Shown here: positions 49,728-58,532 of the stretch, one piece after another | How positions within the stretch are numbered: the stretch's first letter is position 1 | Layout of the letters: each line of letters opens with the position of its first letter | Assembly (NCBI GenBank): GCA_934086315.1 | Contig: CAKOHZ010000001.1 | Location: forward strand, 496,001-560,000 | Direction of reading: 5' to 3' | Source of the DNA: an uncultured Bacilli bacterium | Lineage (GTDB): Bacteria; Bacillota_I; Bacilli_A; RF39; UBA660 | Length of the DNA stretch: 64,000 nt | The notes under the pieces: generated by a model | Databases searched by the model: none | What the model was told of the DNA's origin: nothing | What the model saw: the letters and a program-made list of their open reading frames with translations, nothing else | Program-made: the position numbers and the translations under genes

Positions 49728-51434
49728 ATGTCAAATAATTATGATGATTACGGCTACGAAGATAAAGATTATGATAACAGTGGCGCAGCTAAAAAAAGAC
49801 TATTCATTGGTTTTTTAGTTGTAGCAGCAATAATAATAGTTATTATTTTATTCTTAAAGGGATGTGCTGGTGGTAATAAAAAACCAAGTAATGATCCAAC
49901 AACACCAACTTTTGATTATGAAAAAACACTATTAGAGGCAGGAAAAAAATTCTATGAAAATAATGCAGACTTAGCTCCAGTTGCAAAAGGTGAATGCAGC
50001 ACAGTTGAATTAAACACATTAGTTTCAAAAGGACTTATAAATCCTGAAAATTTCACTACATGTGATAATTCAGAAACATATGTAAGAGTATGTGTACTAC
50101 CAAATGGTACAAAACAATATACACCATGGTTAAAATGTAGTGATAAAGATTCAAATTCTGAATATGGAGATGAGAAAGAAGGAACTATATCAGATATTAA
50201 ACCAGATGAAAGTTTGGTAAGATTTACATTCATGCCTAAGAGATTAAAAGCAGGAAGTCAAAACTTAGGTGCAGTTGAAGAGTTATGGAAAGAAGATATA
50301 AAATATACTTCTTATAAAACTTTAGCTACTGTAAAATATTATAGATATAGAGATCAATTGTTTACTTGGAAAATTCAAGATAAAACATATTATACTTCAA
50401 CAGGTGAAAAGAAAAATGCTAAAGATGTAAATGAGTATTATACAGTTGCACCAAATAGCAATTATAACTTACATGATAATAAAACTGATAATGCATATAA
50501 ATGGTTCACAGTAACAGGTGGAAGTAAAGTATGGGCATTAGATAAAAATGGAAATAAAATACCAAGTCAAACAGCAATCGGTGATTATACATACCCAGGT
50601 GAAACATTAATAGCAAATCATGAAAAGAGAACAGTAACAGGAACAACAACAGCACATCACTATTATATTTGTGGTAAGTATAGTACATCAACTGAAAAGA
50701 AATATCAATTAGACAAAAAATGTGGAGAAGGAACTGATACACAACTTAAATATACATTTGAAGAATTCTATACTTGTGGATATGGAGATGTAGTTGATAT
50801 TGAAGCAGGAAGAGTTAAAAAAGGTGAAACATGTTCTACATATAGTGATTGGAAATTAACATTTGAACAATGTAATGAATCATTACCTACTTGTAGAAAA
50901 GTTACTCCAGTATATTACTATTATTGGTATAAATTAACTAATGGAACTAAAAAATATTATCCATCAGGAAGTACAAGTGCTAGTGGAGAAAAGGTATACT
51001 ACACAAGCGCTCCAGTAAAAGATGCTGTAAAGGACTTAAATACTAAAGCAACAGCATACAAATGGTACAAAGCAACAGAAAGTGAAACAACTGAATATAC
51101 AGCAGTTGCTCCAAGTAATTATCCAGATGCTACAAAGACAAGTAAATCAAAATGGAGTGATTGGTCAAGTTGGACAACTAAGAATCCAAGTACAAGCGAT
51201 GGAAGAACAAGACAAATCGAAAACAAGACAAAAATTAGATTACAAGAAATTAAAGGAACTAACGAAGCAAGTTGGGAAAATTTAAGTCAAACATATGTAA
51301 CAGAAGAAGAAATGATAACAATATATAGAAATAACAAATATGATGTAAATTCACTTCAAGATATAAATAACAATGGAGAACTTAAATACGATATAAAAAT
51401 GATTATTAGAAACAAAAAGGAGGCTAGTCGATAA
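49728..51434 (+). CDS. Large envelope protein with internal repeats, unknown function
   Basis: 568 residues. An acidic Tyr/Asp-rich 25-residue N-terminus and AKKR precede one transmembrane helix (about 28-45, ending LKGC), so the remaining ~520 residues lie outside the membrane. That part is rich in Tyr, Thr, Lys and has about a dozen cysteines. Two related modules are visible (around 205-260 and 395-460), each with a Tyr cluster, YYTS, VAP-SNY and AYKW. WSDWSSW near 480 resembles a thrombospondin-type motif. It sits between sigE and sigG, and shares one base with the next gene. Function not known. Confidence 0.75.
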   Translation: MSNNYDDYGYEDKDYDNSGAAKKRLFIGFLVVAAIIIVIILFLKGCAGGNKKPSNDPTTPTFDYEKTLLEAGKKFYENNADLAPVAKGECSTVELNTLVSKGLINPENFTTCDNSETYVRVCVLPNGTKQYTPWLKCSDKDSNSEYGDEKEGTISDIKPDESLVRFTFMPKRLKAGSQNLGAVEELWKEDIKYTSYKTLATVKYYRYRDQLFTWKIQDKTYYTSTGEKKNAKDVNEYYTVAPNSNYNLHDNKTDNAYKWFTVTGGSKVWALDKNGNKIPSQTAIGDYTYPGETLIANHEKRTVTGTTTAHHYYICGKYSTSTEKKYQLDKKCGEGTDTQLKYTFEEFYTCGYGDVVDIEAGRVKKGETCSTYSDWKLTFEQCNESLPTCRKVTPVYYYYWYKLTNGTKKYYPSGSTSASGEKVYYTSAPVKDAVKDLNTKATAYKWYKATESETTEYTAVAPSNYPDATKTSKSKWSDWSSWTTKNPSTSDGRTRQIENKTKIRLQEIKGTNEASWENLSQTYVTEEEMITIYRNNKYDVNSLQDINNNGELKYDIKMIIRNKKEASR

Positions 51435-53491
51435 TGGATAAAGTTAGAGAACTAGAAAGTAGATTACAAGAAGCACTAAGAGAAGATTTAGATTTAACTG
51501 TAGTTGGATATGTTGACTTAGATGCTGCTTGGAGAAAAATTGATGAAATTAAAAATGAAGCAAATGAAGTAATAAGTGATTTAATAATTGGTGCCTCAAG
51601 AGATGAAAATGGAAGATTTGTATCAAAAAATAATATATCATTTGATGTAGATGAAATAGCTGCTATTTCAGTAGGAATAAAAGAAATTACAGATAAAGCA
51701 TATGCAAGAATATCTGTAATAGCAACTGAGGAACGTAGAAAAAAAGATTTATTTGCTGAAAAATTCTCAAATAGAAGAAACGTAAGAGAAGCAATTAGAG
51801 TTAATAACTCTATGATAAAGACATTAGAAGCTGAAATTAAATCTATCAAAACTCAATTAGGAGATCCAGGACTTACTGACGAAATGATAGCTGATTTAGC
51901 TAGTCGTGGAATAGAATTTAAACCTAGTGAAAGCAAACTTTCACCAGAAAAAATATATTATTTAGAAAATGAATTAAAAGCTAAAGAAGCTTCATTACAA
52001 TCATTTAAAGATGCAAATGAAGTATATAAACATCAAGAAGAAAAATTAACTTCTGAAATGGAAATATTAAGAAATGGTGGAAAATTAGAAGAAGTTCTAG
52101 AAGAAGAAAAAGTAGAAGAAAATGTTGAAGATATAGTTAAAAATGAAACTGAGGAGAAAAAGGAAGAAAAAGAGCAAGAAAAGACTTCAATCGAACCAAT
52201 TGTTCCTCCAGTTAATTTTGAACCAGTGAAAGAAGAAACAAAGGAAGATGAAAAATCTTCTGTAGTTGCTCCAATACTTCCACCAGAAGCTATTGATACT
52301 CATGAAATTACACCTGATGATTTTCCAACAGTAGATGAGGATGGAACTGAAGAAAAGGAAGATGAGGAAGAAGCTGTAATTACTCCAATTCTTCCACCAG
52401 ATAGAATAGAAACAGATGGATTAAATCCAGAAGATGATGTTGAAGAAGCATCAGAGGAAGAAGAAAAAGAAGACGAAGATGAAAAGGAAGCTCCAATTCC
52501 AGTACCTATTGAAGAAGAGGAAGAAGAGTATGAAAAATCATCTGCAAAACCAGGATTATGGAAGAAAGTTGGACAAATGCTTGTAAAAGCCGCAGCATTT
52601 ATATCAATTTTAGGAACTGCATTCCATACAGGTTTATTAGTTAATCAAGGACAAAAACAACATGCTGAAACAATAGATGCAATTAATAGAATAGGTCAAA
52701 TTGAAGTTGATGAAGATGAAAACACAAAGGAAGATGATACTCCCAGTGATGGGGATGACAAGGTAGAAGATGCCGATTCCCCAACTATTGATCCAGCTCC
52801 AACACCACATCCAGAACCTGTAAAACCGGATCCAATTCCAGTAACACCAACACCAGATCCAACTCCAACACCAGATCCAACTCCAACACCGGATCCAACT
52901 CCAACACCAGATCCAACTCCAACACCAGATCCAACTCCAACACCGGATCCAACTCCAACACCGGATCCAACTCCAACACCGGATCCAACTCCAACACCAG
53001 ATCCTGGACATGATGACGATGACGACATGCATTTAGATGAAGGAGATGTAGCGTATAATGAGGAGAATGGAGTGTATGTAGATTCTGATGGACATACATA
53101 TAGAATAAATCCAGATGGCTCATTAACAAGATTAGATGATCAAGAATTAGATCATAATGATCAAGGCGAGTCTATAGTAGGAGAAGATGAATTAAATCCA
53201 GAAATACCAAAAGAAATGCCAGTTATTGGTAATGTAACAACTGGAGAAGATATGACTGATGAAGAAATAGATCGTTTAGATGATGCTATAAATTCAAATC
53301 CAGAAGATTTGCTAGATGAAAGTGTTTCTGAAAAAAATGCAGAACCTGCAACAGCTGAAGATTATACACAAGCTGAAGAAGATCAAACTAAATATGAGGA
53401 AGCAACACAAACTGAATTAGATAGTTGGTGGGACGAAATAACTAGCAAATTAGATGCTGTAAATGACGAAGAAAAAGAAATGCGTCGTTAA
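51434..53491 (+). CDS. Acidic coiled-coil membrane protein with TPTPDP repeat stalk, unknown function
   Basis: 685 residues. Residues 1-~220 are helical and charged with coiled-coil character (SRLQEALRED, KTLEAEIKSIKTQLGD, EKIYYLENELKAKEASLQSF). Residues ~220-370 are very acidic with IVPPV/ILPPE repeats. One hydrophobic segment (about 380-402) crosses the membrane. Outside follow eight TPTPDP repeats (about 476-523), a DDDDD patch and an acidic tail. The repeat region likely forms an extended stalk. Start overlaps the previous stop (TAATG). No enzyme motif seen. Confidence 0.75.
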   Translation: MDKVRELESRLQEALREDLDLTVVGYVDLDAAWRKIDEIKNEANEVISDLIIGASRDENGRFVSKNNISFDVDEIAAISVGIKEITDKAYARISVIATEERRKKDLFAEKFSNRRNVREAIRVNNSMIKTLEAEIKSIKTQLGDPGLTDEMIADLASRGIEFKPSESKLSPEKIYYLENELKAKEASLQSFKDANEVYKHQEEKLTSEMEILRNGGKLEEVLEEEKVEENVEDIVKNETEEKKEEKEQEKTSIEPIVPPVNFEPVKEETKEDEKSSVVAPILPPEAIDTHEITPDDFPTVDEDGTEEKEDEEEAVITPILPPDRIETDGLNPEDDVEEASEEEEKEDEDEKEAPIPVPIEEEEEEYEKSSAKPGLWKKVGQMLVKAAAFISILGTAFHTGLLVNQGQKQHAETIDAINRIGQIEVDEDENTKEDDTPSDGDDKVEDADSPTIDPAPTPHPEPVKPDPIPVTPTPDPTPTPDPTPTPDPTPTPDPTPTPDPTPTPDPTPTPDPTPTPDPTPTPDPGHDDDDDMHLDEGDVAYNEENGVYVDSDGHTYRINPDGSLTRLDDQELDHNDQGESIVGEDELNPEIPKEMPVIGNVTTGEDMTDEEIDRLDDAINSNPEDLLDESVSEKNAEPATAEDYTQAEEDQTKYEEATQTELDSWWDEITSKLDAVNDEEKEMRR
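52861..53004 (+). repeat. Tandem repeat, eight 18-bp units encoding TPTPDP
   Basis: Unit aactccaacaccRgatcc, identical except for R, which reads A,G,A,A,G,G,G,A in order. In frame with the acidic membrane protein, so copy-number change would lengthen or shorten the stalk without a frameshift. Confidence 0.97.
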
Positions 53492-53519
53492 TGTAATCAC
53501 TAATAAGGAGGAAAAAAGA

Positions 53520-53762
53520 ATGGAAAATTTAACAAATCAAGTATTAAAATTAGCAAGCGGTAAACAATATTTTGTAATAAGACAAGCATCATATAAAGGT
53601 GTAACATATTTCTTAGCTGCTGAAATTACTCCAGATGGTGAAGACTTTACAAATAACTTCCTATTCTTTGAAAACATCGAGAAAGATGGAAAATCAAAAG
53701 TAAAAGAAGTTAAAGATCCAGCTATCTTAGAAGTATTAGCTAAAAACATTAAATTAGATTAA
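53520..53762 (+). CDS. Small DUF1292-like protein
   Basis: 80 residues after a clear AAGGAGG. KQYFVIRQASYKGVTYFLAAEI, FLFFENIEKDG and VKDPAILEVLAKNI resemble the DUF1292/YrzB pattern (strand, YKGxxYxxA, acidic linker, strand, final helix). No cysteines, no signal. Lies between the large envelope genes and sigG and probably belongs to their transcript. Confidence 0.55.
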   Translation: MENLTNQVLKLASGKQYFVIRQASYKGVTYFLAAEITPDGEDFTNNFLFFENIEKDGKSKVKEVKDPAILEVLAKNIKLD

Positions 53763-53782
53763 TGAATAAAAATATTAAAATT

Positions 53783-53813
53783 CTTTCAATATATTATTGA
53801 AAGGATTTTTTTT
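53783..53813 (+). promoter_or_regulatory. Hairpin covering the sigG ribosome binding site (also terminator-like)
   Basis: CTTTCAAT, ATATT loop, ATTGAAAG, extended by T-G and T-A pairs, then eight T residues that run to the sigG ATG at 53814. The 3' arm contains AAAGGA, the only ribosome binding site for sigG. The element can therefore end upstream transcripts or mask sigG translation. Confidence 0.7.
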
Positions 53814-54584
53814 ATGGCAAAGAATAAAGTAGAAATAACAGGCATTAATACAAGTACCTTAAAGACACTAAATAGTGATGAGATGAATGATTTATTTATT
53901 GAATTACAAAAAGGCAATAAAAGTGCTAAAAATGCGCTAATAGAAGGTAATTTAAAATTAGTATTAAGTATATTAAAAAAATATCAAAATAGATGTGATA
54001 ACTTAGATGATTTATTTCAAATAGGAACAATAGGTCTTATAAAAGCAATAGATAACTTTGATCTTTCATTTGGTGTTAAATTTAGTACATATGCTGTTCT
54101 TATGATAGAAGGAGAAATAAAAAGATATATAAGGGATAATAACCAAATAAGAATATCAAGAACTATAAAAGAACTTTCTTATCAAATAATAAATTACAAA
54201 GAAACATACTTAAAACAAAATGGAATATATCCAACTAACGATGAAATATGTTCATACTTTAATATAACACCTTACGAATTATATAATGTACTATCTTCAC
54301 TAACAGAACCAATGAGTATATTTGAACCTATTTATAATGATGGAGGAGACACTATATATTTACTAGATCAATTAGAAGATAAAACTACTAAAGATTTAAA
54401 TGAATTATTATCTTTAAGAGAAGCACTAGGTAAAATAAAAGAAAGAGAAAGAATTATAATAGAAAAAAGATACATAGAAGGCTTAAATCAATCAGAGATA
54501 GCTGAATACTTAGGAGTGAGTCAAGCTCAAGTATCTAGAATAGAAAATAGTGCCCTAACTAGTATTAAAAAATTAATATTGTAA
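53814..54584 (+). CDS. sigG: RNA polymerase sporulation sigma factor SigG
   Basis: 256 residues. The N-terminal NKVEITGINTSTL matches the sigma-G-specific NKVEICGVDTSKL. Regions 2-4 follow: NLKLVLSILKKY, LDDLFQIGTIGLIKAIDNFDL, VKFSTYAVLMIEGEIKRYIRDN, SRTIKEL, and SEIAEYLGVSQAQVSRIE. It directs late forespore genes. In Bacillus sigG follows sigE directly; here three genes separate them. ylmC follows 11 bp after the stop. Confidence 0.93.
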   Translation: MAKNKVEITGINTSTLKTLNSDEMNDLFIELQKGNKSAKNALIEGNLKLVLSILKKYQNRCDNLDDLFQIGTIGLIKAIDNFDLSFGVKFSTYAVLMIEGEIKRYIRDNNQIRISRTIKELSYQIINYKETYLKQNGIYPTNDEICSYFNITPYELYNVLSSLTEPMSIFEPIYNDGGDTIYLLDQLEDKTTKDLNELLSLREALGKIKERERIIIEKRYIEGLNQSEIAEYLGVSQAQVSRIENSALTSIKKLIL

Positions 54585-54595
54585 TATACTTTAAT

Positions 54596-54826
54596 ATGAA
54601 ATTATCAGAATTACAAAGAAAAGATATTATTAATATAAAAGATGGTAAAAAAGTAGGCAGAATTATAGATGTAGAATTTGATCCATCTAATGGCTATATG
54701 ATAAAGTTTGTTATAGAAAGAGCACACTTTGTTAGAAATTTATTAAGTACAAGTGAAAATCTTTCTATAAAATTTACTCAAATAAAAAAATTAGGAGAAG
54801 ATGTAATACTTATAGATATATCATAG
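54596..54826 (+). CDS. ylmC: YlmC/YmxH family sporulation protein (PRC-barrel)
   Basis: 76 residues. MKLSELQRKDIINIKDGKKVGRIIDVEFD with IKFVIE and the final DVILIDIS follow the single PRC-barrel of YlmC/YmxH. In many spore formers this gene also lies after sigG. Function not established. No good ribosome binding site; likely coupled to sigG. Confidence 0.88.
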   Translation: MKLSELQRKDIINIKDGKKVGRIIDVEFDPSNGYMIKFVIERAHFVRNLLSTSENLSIKFTQIKKLGEDVILIDIS

Positions 54827-54848
54827 AAAATATGTTAAAATACAAATT

Positions 54849-55334
54849 ATGAAAAAGAAATATATTATCATTAGTTTATTAATTTTATTATTAATATTAT
54901 TTGATCAAGGAATAAAGTTATTAGTATTAAAAACTATAGTAGATAAACCAGTTATTATAATAGATAATTTTTTAAAGTTTATTTATGTTAAAAATACTGG
55001 AGCTGCTTTTGGCTTTTTAGGTAATAGTACTAATATTCTTGTAATATTAACAGTAATGCTTCTTTATTATTTAATTAATGAAATAAAAAGAAACATAGAT
55101 TCAAAGTTATCTATTGTATCCCTTTCGTTAATAATAAGCGGAGCAATTGGTAACTTGATAGATAGACTATTTAGAGGATATGTAATAGATTATATTTCTT
55201 TTACATTATTTAAAAGAGAAATGGCTGTATTTAACGCCGCAGATATATTTATAACATTTGGTGTTATATTACTTATGTATATAATAATAAGGGATGGTAG
55301 AAGTGAAAGAATTAGTAGTAGAAGAAAAAGATAA
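54849..55334 (+). CDS. lspA: Lipoprotein signal peptidase
   Basis: 161 residues, four membrane spans. The catalytic aspartates lie in GAIGNLIDRLFRGYVIDYI and VFNAADIFITFG, and VKNTGAAFGFLG is present. It cleaves prolipoproteins before the lipobox cysteine, which serves the lipoproteins at 12697 and 43171. It overlaps the next gene by 32 bp. Confidence 0.95.
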   Translation: MKKKYIIISLLILLLILFDQGIKLLVLKTIVDKPVIIIDNFLKFIYVKNTGAAFGFLGNSTNILVILTVMLLYYLINEIKRNIDSKLSIVSLSLIISGAIGNLIDRLFRGYVIDYISFTLFKREMAVFNAADIFITFGVILLMYIIIRDGRSERISSRRKR

Positions 55335-56202
55335 TTTAAAAAGATTAGATATATTTTTAACAGAAAATACTGAAGAAAGTAGAAGCTTTTTATTAAAGAA
55401 TATTAAGAGTGGTAAAATAACTGTTAATGATAATATTGTTAAAGGCGGATATACTTTAAAAACTGGAGATATAATCAAAATAGGAGATTTAGAAGTAGAT
55501 ACAACTATTAAAGGAGAACAAATACCTCTTGATATTCTTTATGAAGATGATGATATTATGGTAGTAAATAAAAAGAGTGGTATGGTAGTACATCCAGGTA
55601 ATGGTAACTACACAGGCACTCTTGTAAATGCATTAATGGGCTACACAGAAGATTTGTCAAATGAAGGTGGAGATAATAGATGTGGTATAGTTCATAGAAT
55701 AGATAAAGATACATCAGGTATACTTTTAATAGCTAAAACAAACGAAGCACATAGAATACTTTCAGAAGACTTTAAGAATAAAAATATAAAAAGGAAATAC
55801 ATTGCATTAGTTCATGGAATTATAGATAACAATAAAGGTAAGATTGTTGCTCCAATAGGCAGAAGTAAAGTAGATAGAAAGAAAATGTGTGTAACTGACG
55901 AAAATGCAAAAAATGCAACAACAAACTTTACAGTACTAGAAAGATATAAAAATGCAACTTTAGTAGAATTAATACTTGAAACAGGAAGAACTCATCAAAT
56001 AAGAGTTCACATGGAATATATTGGACATCCAGTAGTAAACGACCCAACATATGGTAAAAAGAAAATAATAAATAATTATGGTCAAATGCTACATGCAGAA
56101 TATTTAGGATTTAATCATCCAATTACTAAAAAGTTTATGGAATTTTCATGTCCTCCAGAAAAAGAATTCATGGAAATATTAGATATGTTTAAAAATTCAT
56201 GA
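55303..56202 (+). CDS. rluD: RluD-family 23S rRNA pseudouridine synthase
   Basis: 299 residues from GTG 55303. N-terminal S4 domain (RLDIFLTENTEESRSFLLKNIKSGKITVNDNIVKGGY, in parts), then the catalytic HRIDKDTSGILLIAKT with the conserved Asp, KRKYIALVHG, and GRTHQIRVHMEYIGHPVVND. Bacillus counterpart is ylyB, also after lspA. ATG 55294 abuts AAGGG without spacing; GTG 55303 lies nine bases away and is preferred. The exact target uridines are not readable from sequence. Confidence 0.92.
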   Translation: MKELVVEEKDNLKRLDIFLTENTEESRSFLLKNIKSGKITVNDNIVKGGYTLKTGDIIKIGDLEVDTTIKGEQIPLDILYEDDDIMVVNKKSGMVVHPGNGNYTGTLVNALMGYTEDLSNEGGDNRCGIVHRIDKDTSGILLIAKTNEAHRILSEDFKNKNIKRKYIALVHGIIDNNKGKIVAPIGRSKVDRKKMCVTDENAKNATTNFTVLERYKNATLVELILETGRTHQIRVHMEYIGHPVVNDPTYGKKKIINNYGQMLHAEYLGFNHPITKKFMEFSCPPEKEFMEILDMFKNS

Positions 56203-56656
56203 AATATATAGTTGCCATTAATATAAAGGCGTAAATACTATAAATAATATAAGGTATCAAAAAATAAGAAGAAGTTTTTGATATCTTTTTAGTCTCAATA
56301 AACAAAAATATACTAGATAACATTACTATAGTAGTTATAGCAAATCCTAAGAATGGACTCATCAAATAAAAGAAAAAATACATAAATAATTGATTAGCAA
56401 AATAATTAGTAAGTAGTATATATAAGTAATCTTTATTTTGAAGCAGTTTAACTTTATTAACTATAATAACGATACTAATAGTATTAAGTATGTAAATAAT
56501 AAACCATATAATACTTATCCATTTACCACTAAGAGCAAAAACAGGTAGTTTTAGTAAACTGTAAAATTCAGGATCATATTTAAAAATAAGTCCACTAAGT
56601 AACCAAAAAAATAGTATAATAATAAATAATAGTATTTGTTTAAGATATGTTTTCAA
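56189..56656 (-). CDS. TspO/MBR-family membrane protein
   Basis: 155 residues with five membrane spans. LKLPVFALSGKWISIIWFIIYILNTISI, a NYFANQLFMYFFFYL stretch and a final SSYFLIPYIIYSIYAFILM follow the TspO order (PxxxFxxxWxxLY, NxxW, PYxxW) but several aromatic signature residues are replaced, so ligand binding may differ. Minus-strand AGAGGTGA suits a TTG start at 56656; GTG 56665 would use the ribosome binding site as coding sequence. It converges on rluD and shares 14 bp with its 3' end. Confidence 0.7.
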   Translation of the reverse strand: MKTYLKQILLFIIILFFWLLSGLIFKYDPEFYSLLKLPVFALSGKWISIIWFIIYILNTISIVIIVNKVKLLQNKDYLYILLTNYFANQLFMYFFFYLMSPFLGFAITTIVMLSSIFLFIETKKISKTSSYFLIPYIIYSIYAFILMATIYFMNF

Positions 56657-56668
56657 AATTATCACCTC

Positions 56669-56697
56669 TTTACTAATACTATGATTAATAGTAAAAT
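56669..56697 (+). promoter_or_regulatory. Putative promoter of the rhomboid gene
   Basis: TTTACT (56669-56674), 17-bp spacer, TAAAAT (56692-56697). Confidence 0.45.
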
Positions 56698-56719
56698 ATT
56701 ATTATTGAAAGGAAGCATT

Positions 56720-57856
56720 ATGAATATAAAAATAGATAAAAAAGATGATGTTATATTAAAGATACTACATTATTTCATAACTGAAGAAGATTATAAACCA
56801 ATAATAATTAATGGTCTTGAAAATGAAATATGGCTAGAAAATATGCAAAGTGATTTAAAACTAATTAGAATTAATACTAATTATATACATAACGAAGAAC
56901 AACTAAAGACAGACATGTATAAAGCACAAACAATAATGAAAAGTATCAAAAAAAATACATTCTCTCTAAGAATGAATATGTTAAATTTACTTTTAGATAC
57001 TGGAGAGAGTGTTAAAGTAATAGATGCTAAAAATATTGAAACAATCAAAATAGATAAAATAAACGATTTCAAAAAGAATAAATTTGTTAAGGAATTCTTT
57101 CCAAAAGTTAGTGATGCAGAACTAACTGATCAGGTTGATCCAGTAGAATTCTTTAAATTAACTGAAGATATGAATCAAAAAACATTAAAAAACGAAAAGA
57201 AACTTGCTAAAATATTTAGTCCTAAAAAACCAATTATTACTTATATATTAATAGTAATAAATATTATGGTTTACTTATTTATGGCTTTATATGATACGGA
57301 TGGAACTTACTTTTATGCACTTGCAAATAATTATGAATTTATACAAAACGGACAAATATATAGATTAATAACTTCAATGTTTTTACACTCAGACATTATA
57401 CATATTGCATGTAATATATATGCATTGTATATTTTAGGTCCAATTGTAGAAAGATATTATGGAAAAACTAAATTCTTATTAATTTACATGTTAAGTGGTA
57501 TACTTGGAAGTATCTTTAGTGCTGCATTTATGAGTGCTGATACAATAAGTATGGGCGCATCAGGTGCAATATTTGGTTTACTTGGAAGTATTGCATACTT
57601 TACATACTACTATAGAGCAACATTACAAGGATTACTAAGAAGCAGTATATTACCAACTATATTGTTAAACTTAGCGATAGGATTTATGATTCCTGGAATT
57701 GATTTATCAGGACATATTGGTGGTTTAATAGGTGGTGTACTAGTTTCAATGGCAATCGGAATAGGTGATAAAGGAAGAACATCAGACCAAATAAATGGTA
57801 CTATAGTTTATATATTAATGACTGCAGCAATGCTATATATGGTATTCGTAAAATAG
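56720..57856 (+). CDS. gluP: Rhomboid intramembrane serine protease, GluP/YqgP type
   Basis: 378 residues. The N-terminal ~185 residues are a cytoplasmic domain as in GluP; six to seven membrane helices follow. Catalytic Ser281 is in GASGAIFG and His332 in DLSGHIGGLIGG. FLHSDIIHIACNIYAL is also conserved. GAAAGGAAGC precedes ATG 56720; the longer frame from 56636 overlaps the minus-strand TspO gene and lacks support. Bacillus YqgP degrades the magnesium transporter MgtE; the substrate here is unknown. Confidence 0.9.
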   Translation: MNIKIDKKDDVILKILHYFITEEDYKPIIINGLENEIWLENMQSDLKLIRINTNYIHNEEQLKTDMYKAQTIMKSIKKNTFSLRMNMLNLLLDTGESVKVIDAKNIETIKIDKINDFKKNKFVKEFFPKVSDAELTDQVDPVEFFKLTEDMNQKTLKNEKKLAKIFSPKKPIITYILIVINIMVYLFMALYDTDGTYFYALANNYEFIQNGQIYRLITSMFLHSDIIHIACNIYALYILGPIVERYYGKTKFLLIYMLSGILGSIFSAAFMSADTISMGASGAIFGLLGSIAYFTYYYRATLQGLLRSSILPTILLNLAIGFMIPGIDLSGHIGGLIGGVLVSMAIGIGDKGRTSDQINGTIVYILMTAAMLYMVFVK

Positions 57857-57862
57857 ACATAA

Positions 57863-57890
57863 AAAAACTGATTTCAAATCAGTTTTTATT
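57863..57890. terminator. Bidirectional terminator between the rhomboid gene and lexA
   Basis: AAAAACTGAT, TTCAA loop, ATCAGTTTTT, flanked by A and T runs between converging genes. Confidence 0.9.
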
Positions 57891-57894
57891 TTAC

Positions 57895-58512
57895 TTAAAT
57901 TTTTCTATATAAACCAATAGCTTTTCCTAAAATAGTTACGTTATTTAATATAATAGGTTCTAAAAAATCATTTTCAGGTTGTAATCTAATATGGTCACTT
58001 TCTTTATAAAATCTTTTAAGTGTAACTTCATTCTCATCAGTCATAGCTACAACTATTTCTCCATTATTAGCATTTTTTTGTCTTTTAACTATAACTATAT
58101 CGCCATCATATATACCAACATTTATCATAGACTCGCCATTAACTTCTAAAGTAAATACATCATGATTTTGTGGAACTAATTCTTTAGGTAATGAAAAATA
58201 TTCATCAGGATTTTCAATTGCTTCGATAGGGTTACCAGCAGCAACTTTTCCAAGTAATGGAACAGATATAACATTTTCTTCTTTTTTACTATATTCATTA
58301 GGTACATTCAGCTCGATTGTTCTAAACTTACTTTCTGTCTGATTAATATAACCTTTGTTAGTAAGATTTTTCAAATGAACAAACATAGTAGCAGTACTAT
58401 TCAAACCACATATTTTACATAATTCACGTATGGTTGGAGCATACCCTTTATCAGCAATAAATTTTTTAATACTTGTTAAAATTTCCTCTTGTTTACTTGT
58501 TAATTTTTCCAT
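57895..58512 (-). CDS. lexA: SOS repressor LexA
   Basis: 205 residues. Winged-helix DNA-binding domain (LTSKQEEILTSIKKFI, TIRELCKICGLNSTATMFVHLKNL), then the self-cleavage site Ala92-Gly93 in KVAAGNPI, Ser128 in NGESMINVGIYDGD and Lys166 in EVTLKRF. The recognition helix (NSTATMFVHL) differs from the usual SSSTVHxHL, so the operator may differ too. RecA-ssDNA triggers autocleavage. GGAAGTGG precedes the ATG. Confidence 0.94.
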   Translation of the reverse strand: MEKLTSKQEEILTSIKKFIADKGYAPTIRELCKICGLNSTATMFVHLKNLTNKGYINQTESKFRTIELNVPNEYSKKEENVISVPLLGKVAAGNPIEAIENPDEYFSLPKELVPQNHDVFTLEVNGESMINVGIYDGDIVIVKRQKNANNGEIVVAMTDENEVTLKRFYKESDHIRLQPENDFLEPIILNNVTILGKAIGLYRKI

Positions 58513-58532
58513 AAAACCACTTCCTAACTAAA

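Noticed and set aside
52861..53004. Repeat array as a CRISPR
   Set aside because: Units are 18 bp, directly adjacent with no spacers, and in frame with a protein.
52637..53129. Several minus-strand frames over the 18-bp repeat array
   Set aside because: They are translations of the repeat complement (VGVGSG or CWSWIR repeats) with no start signals.
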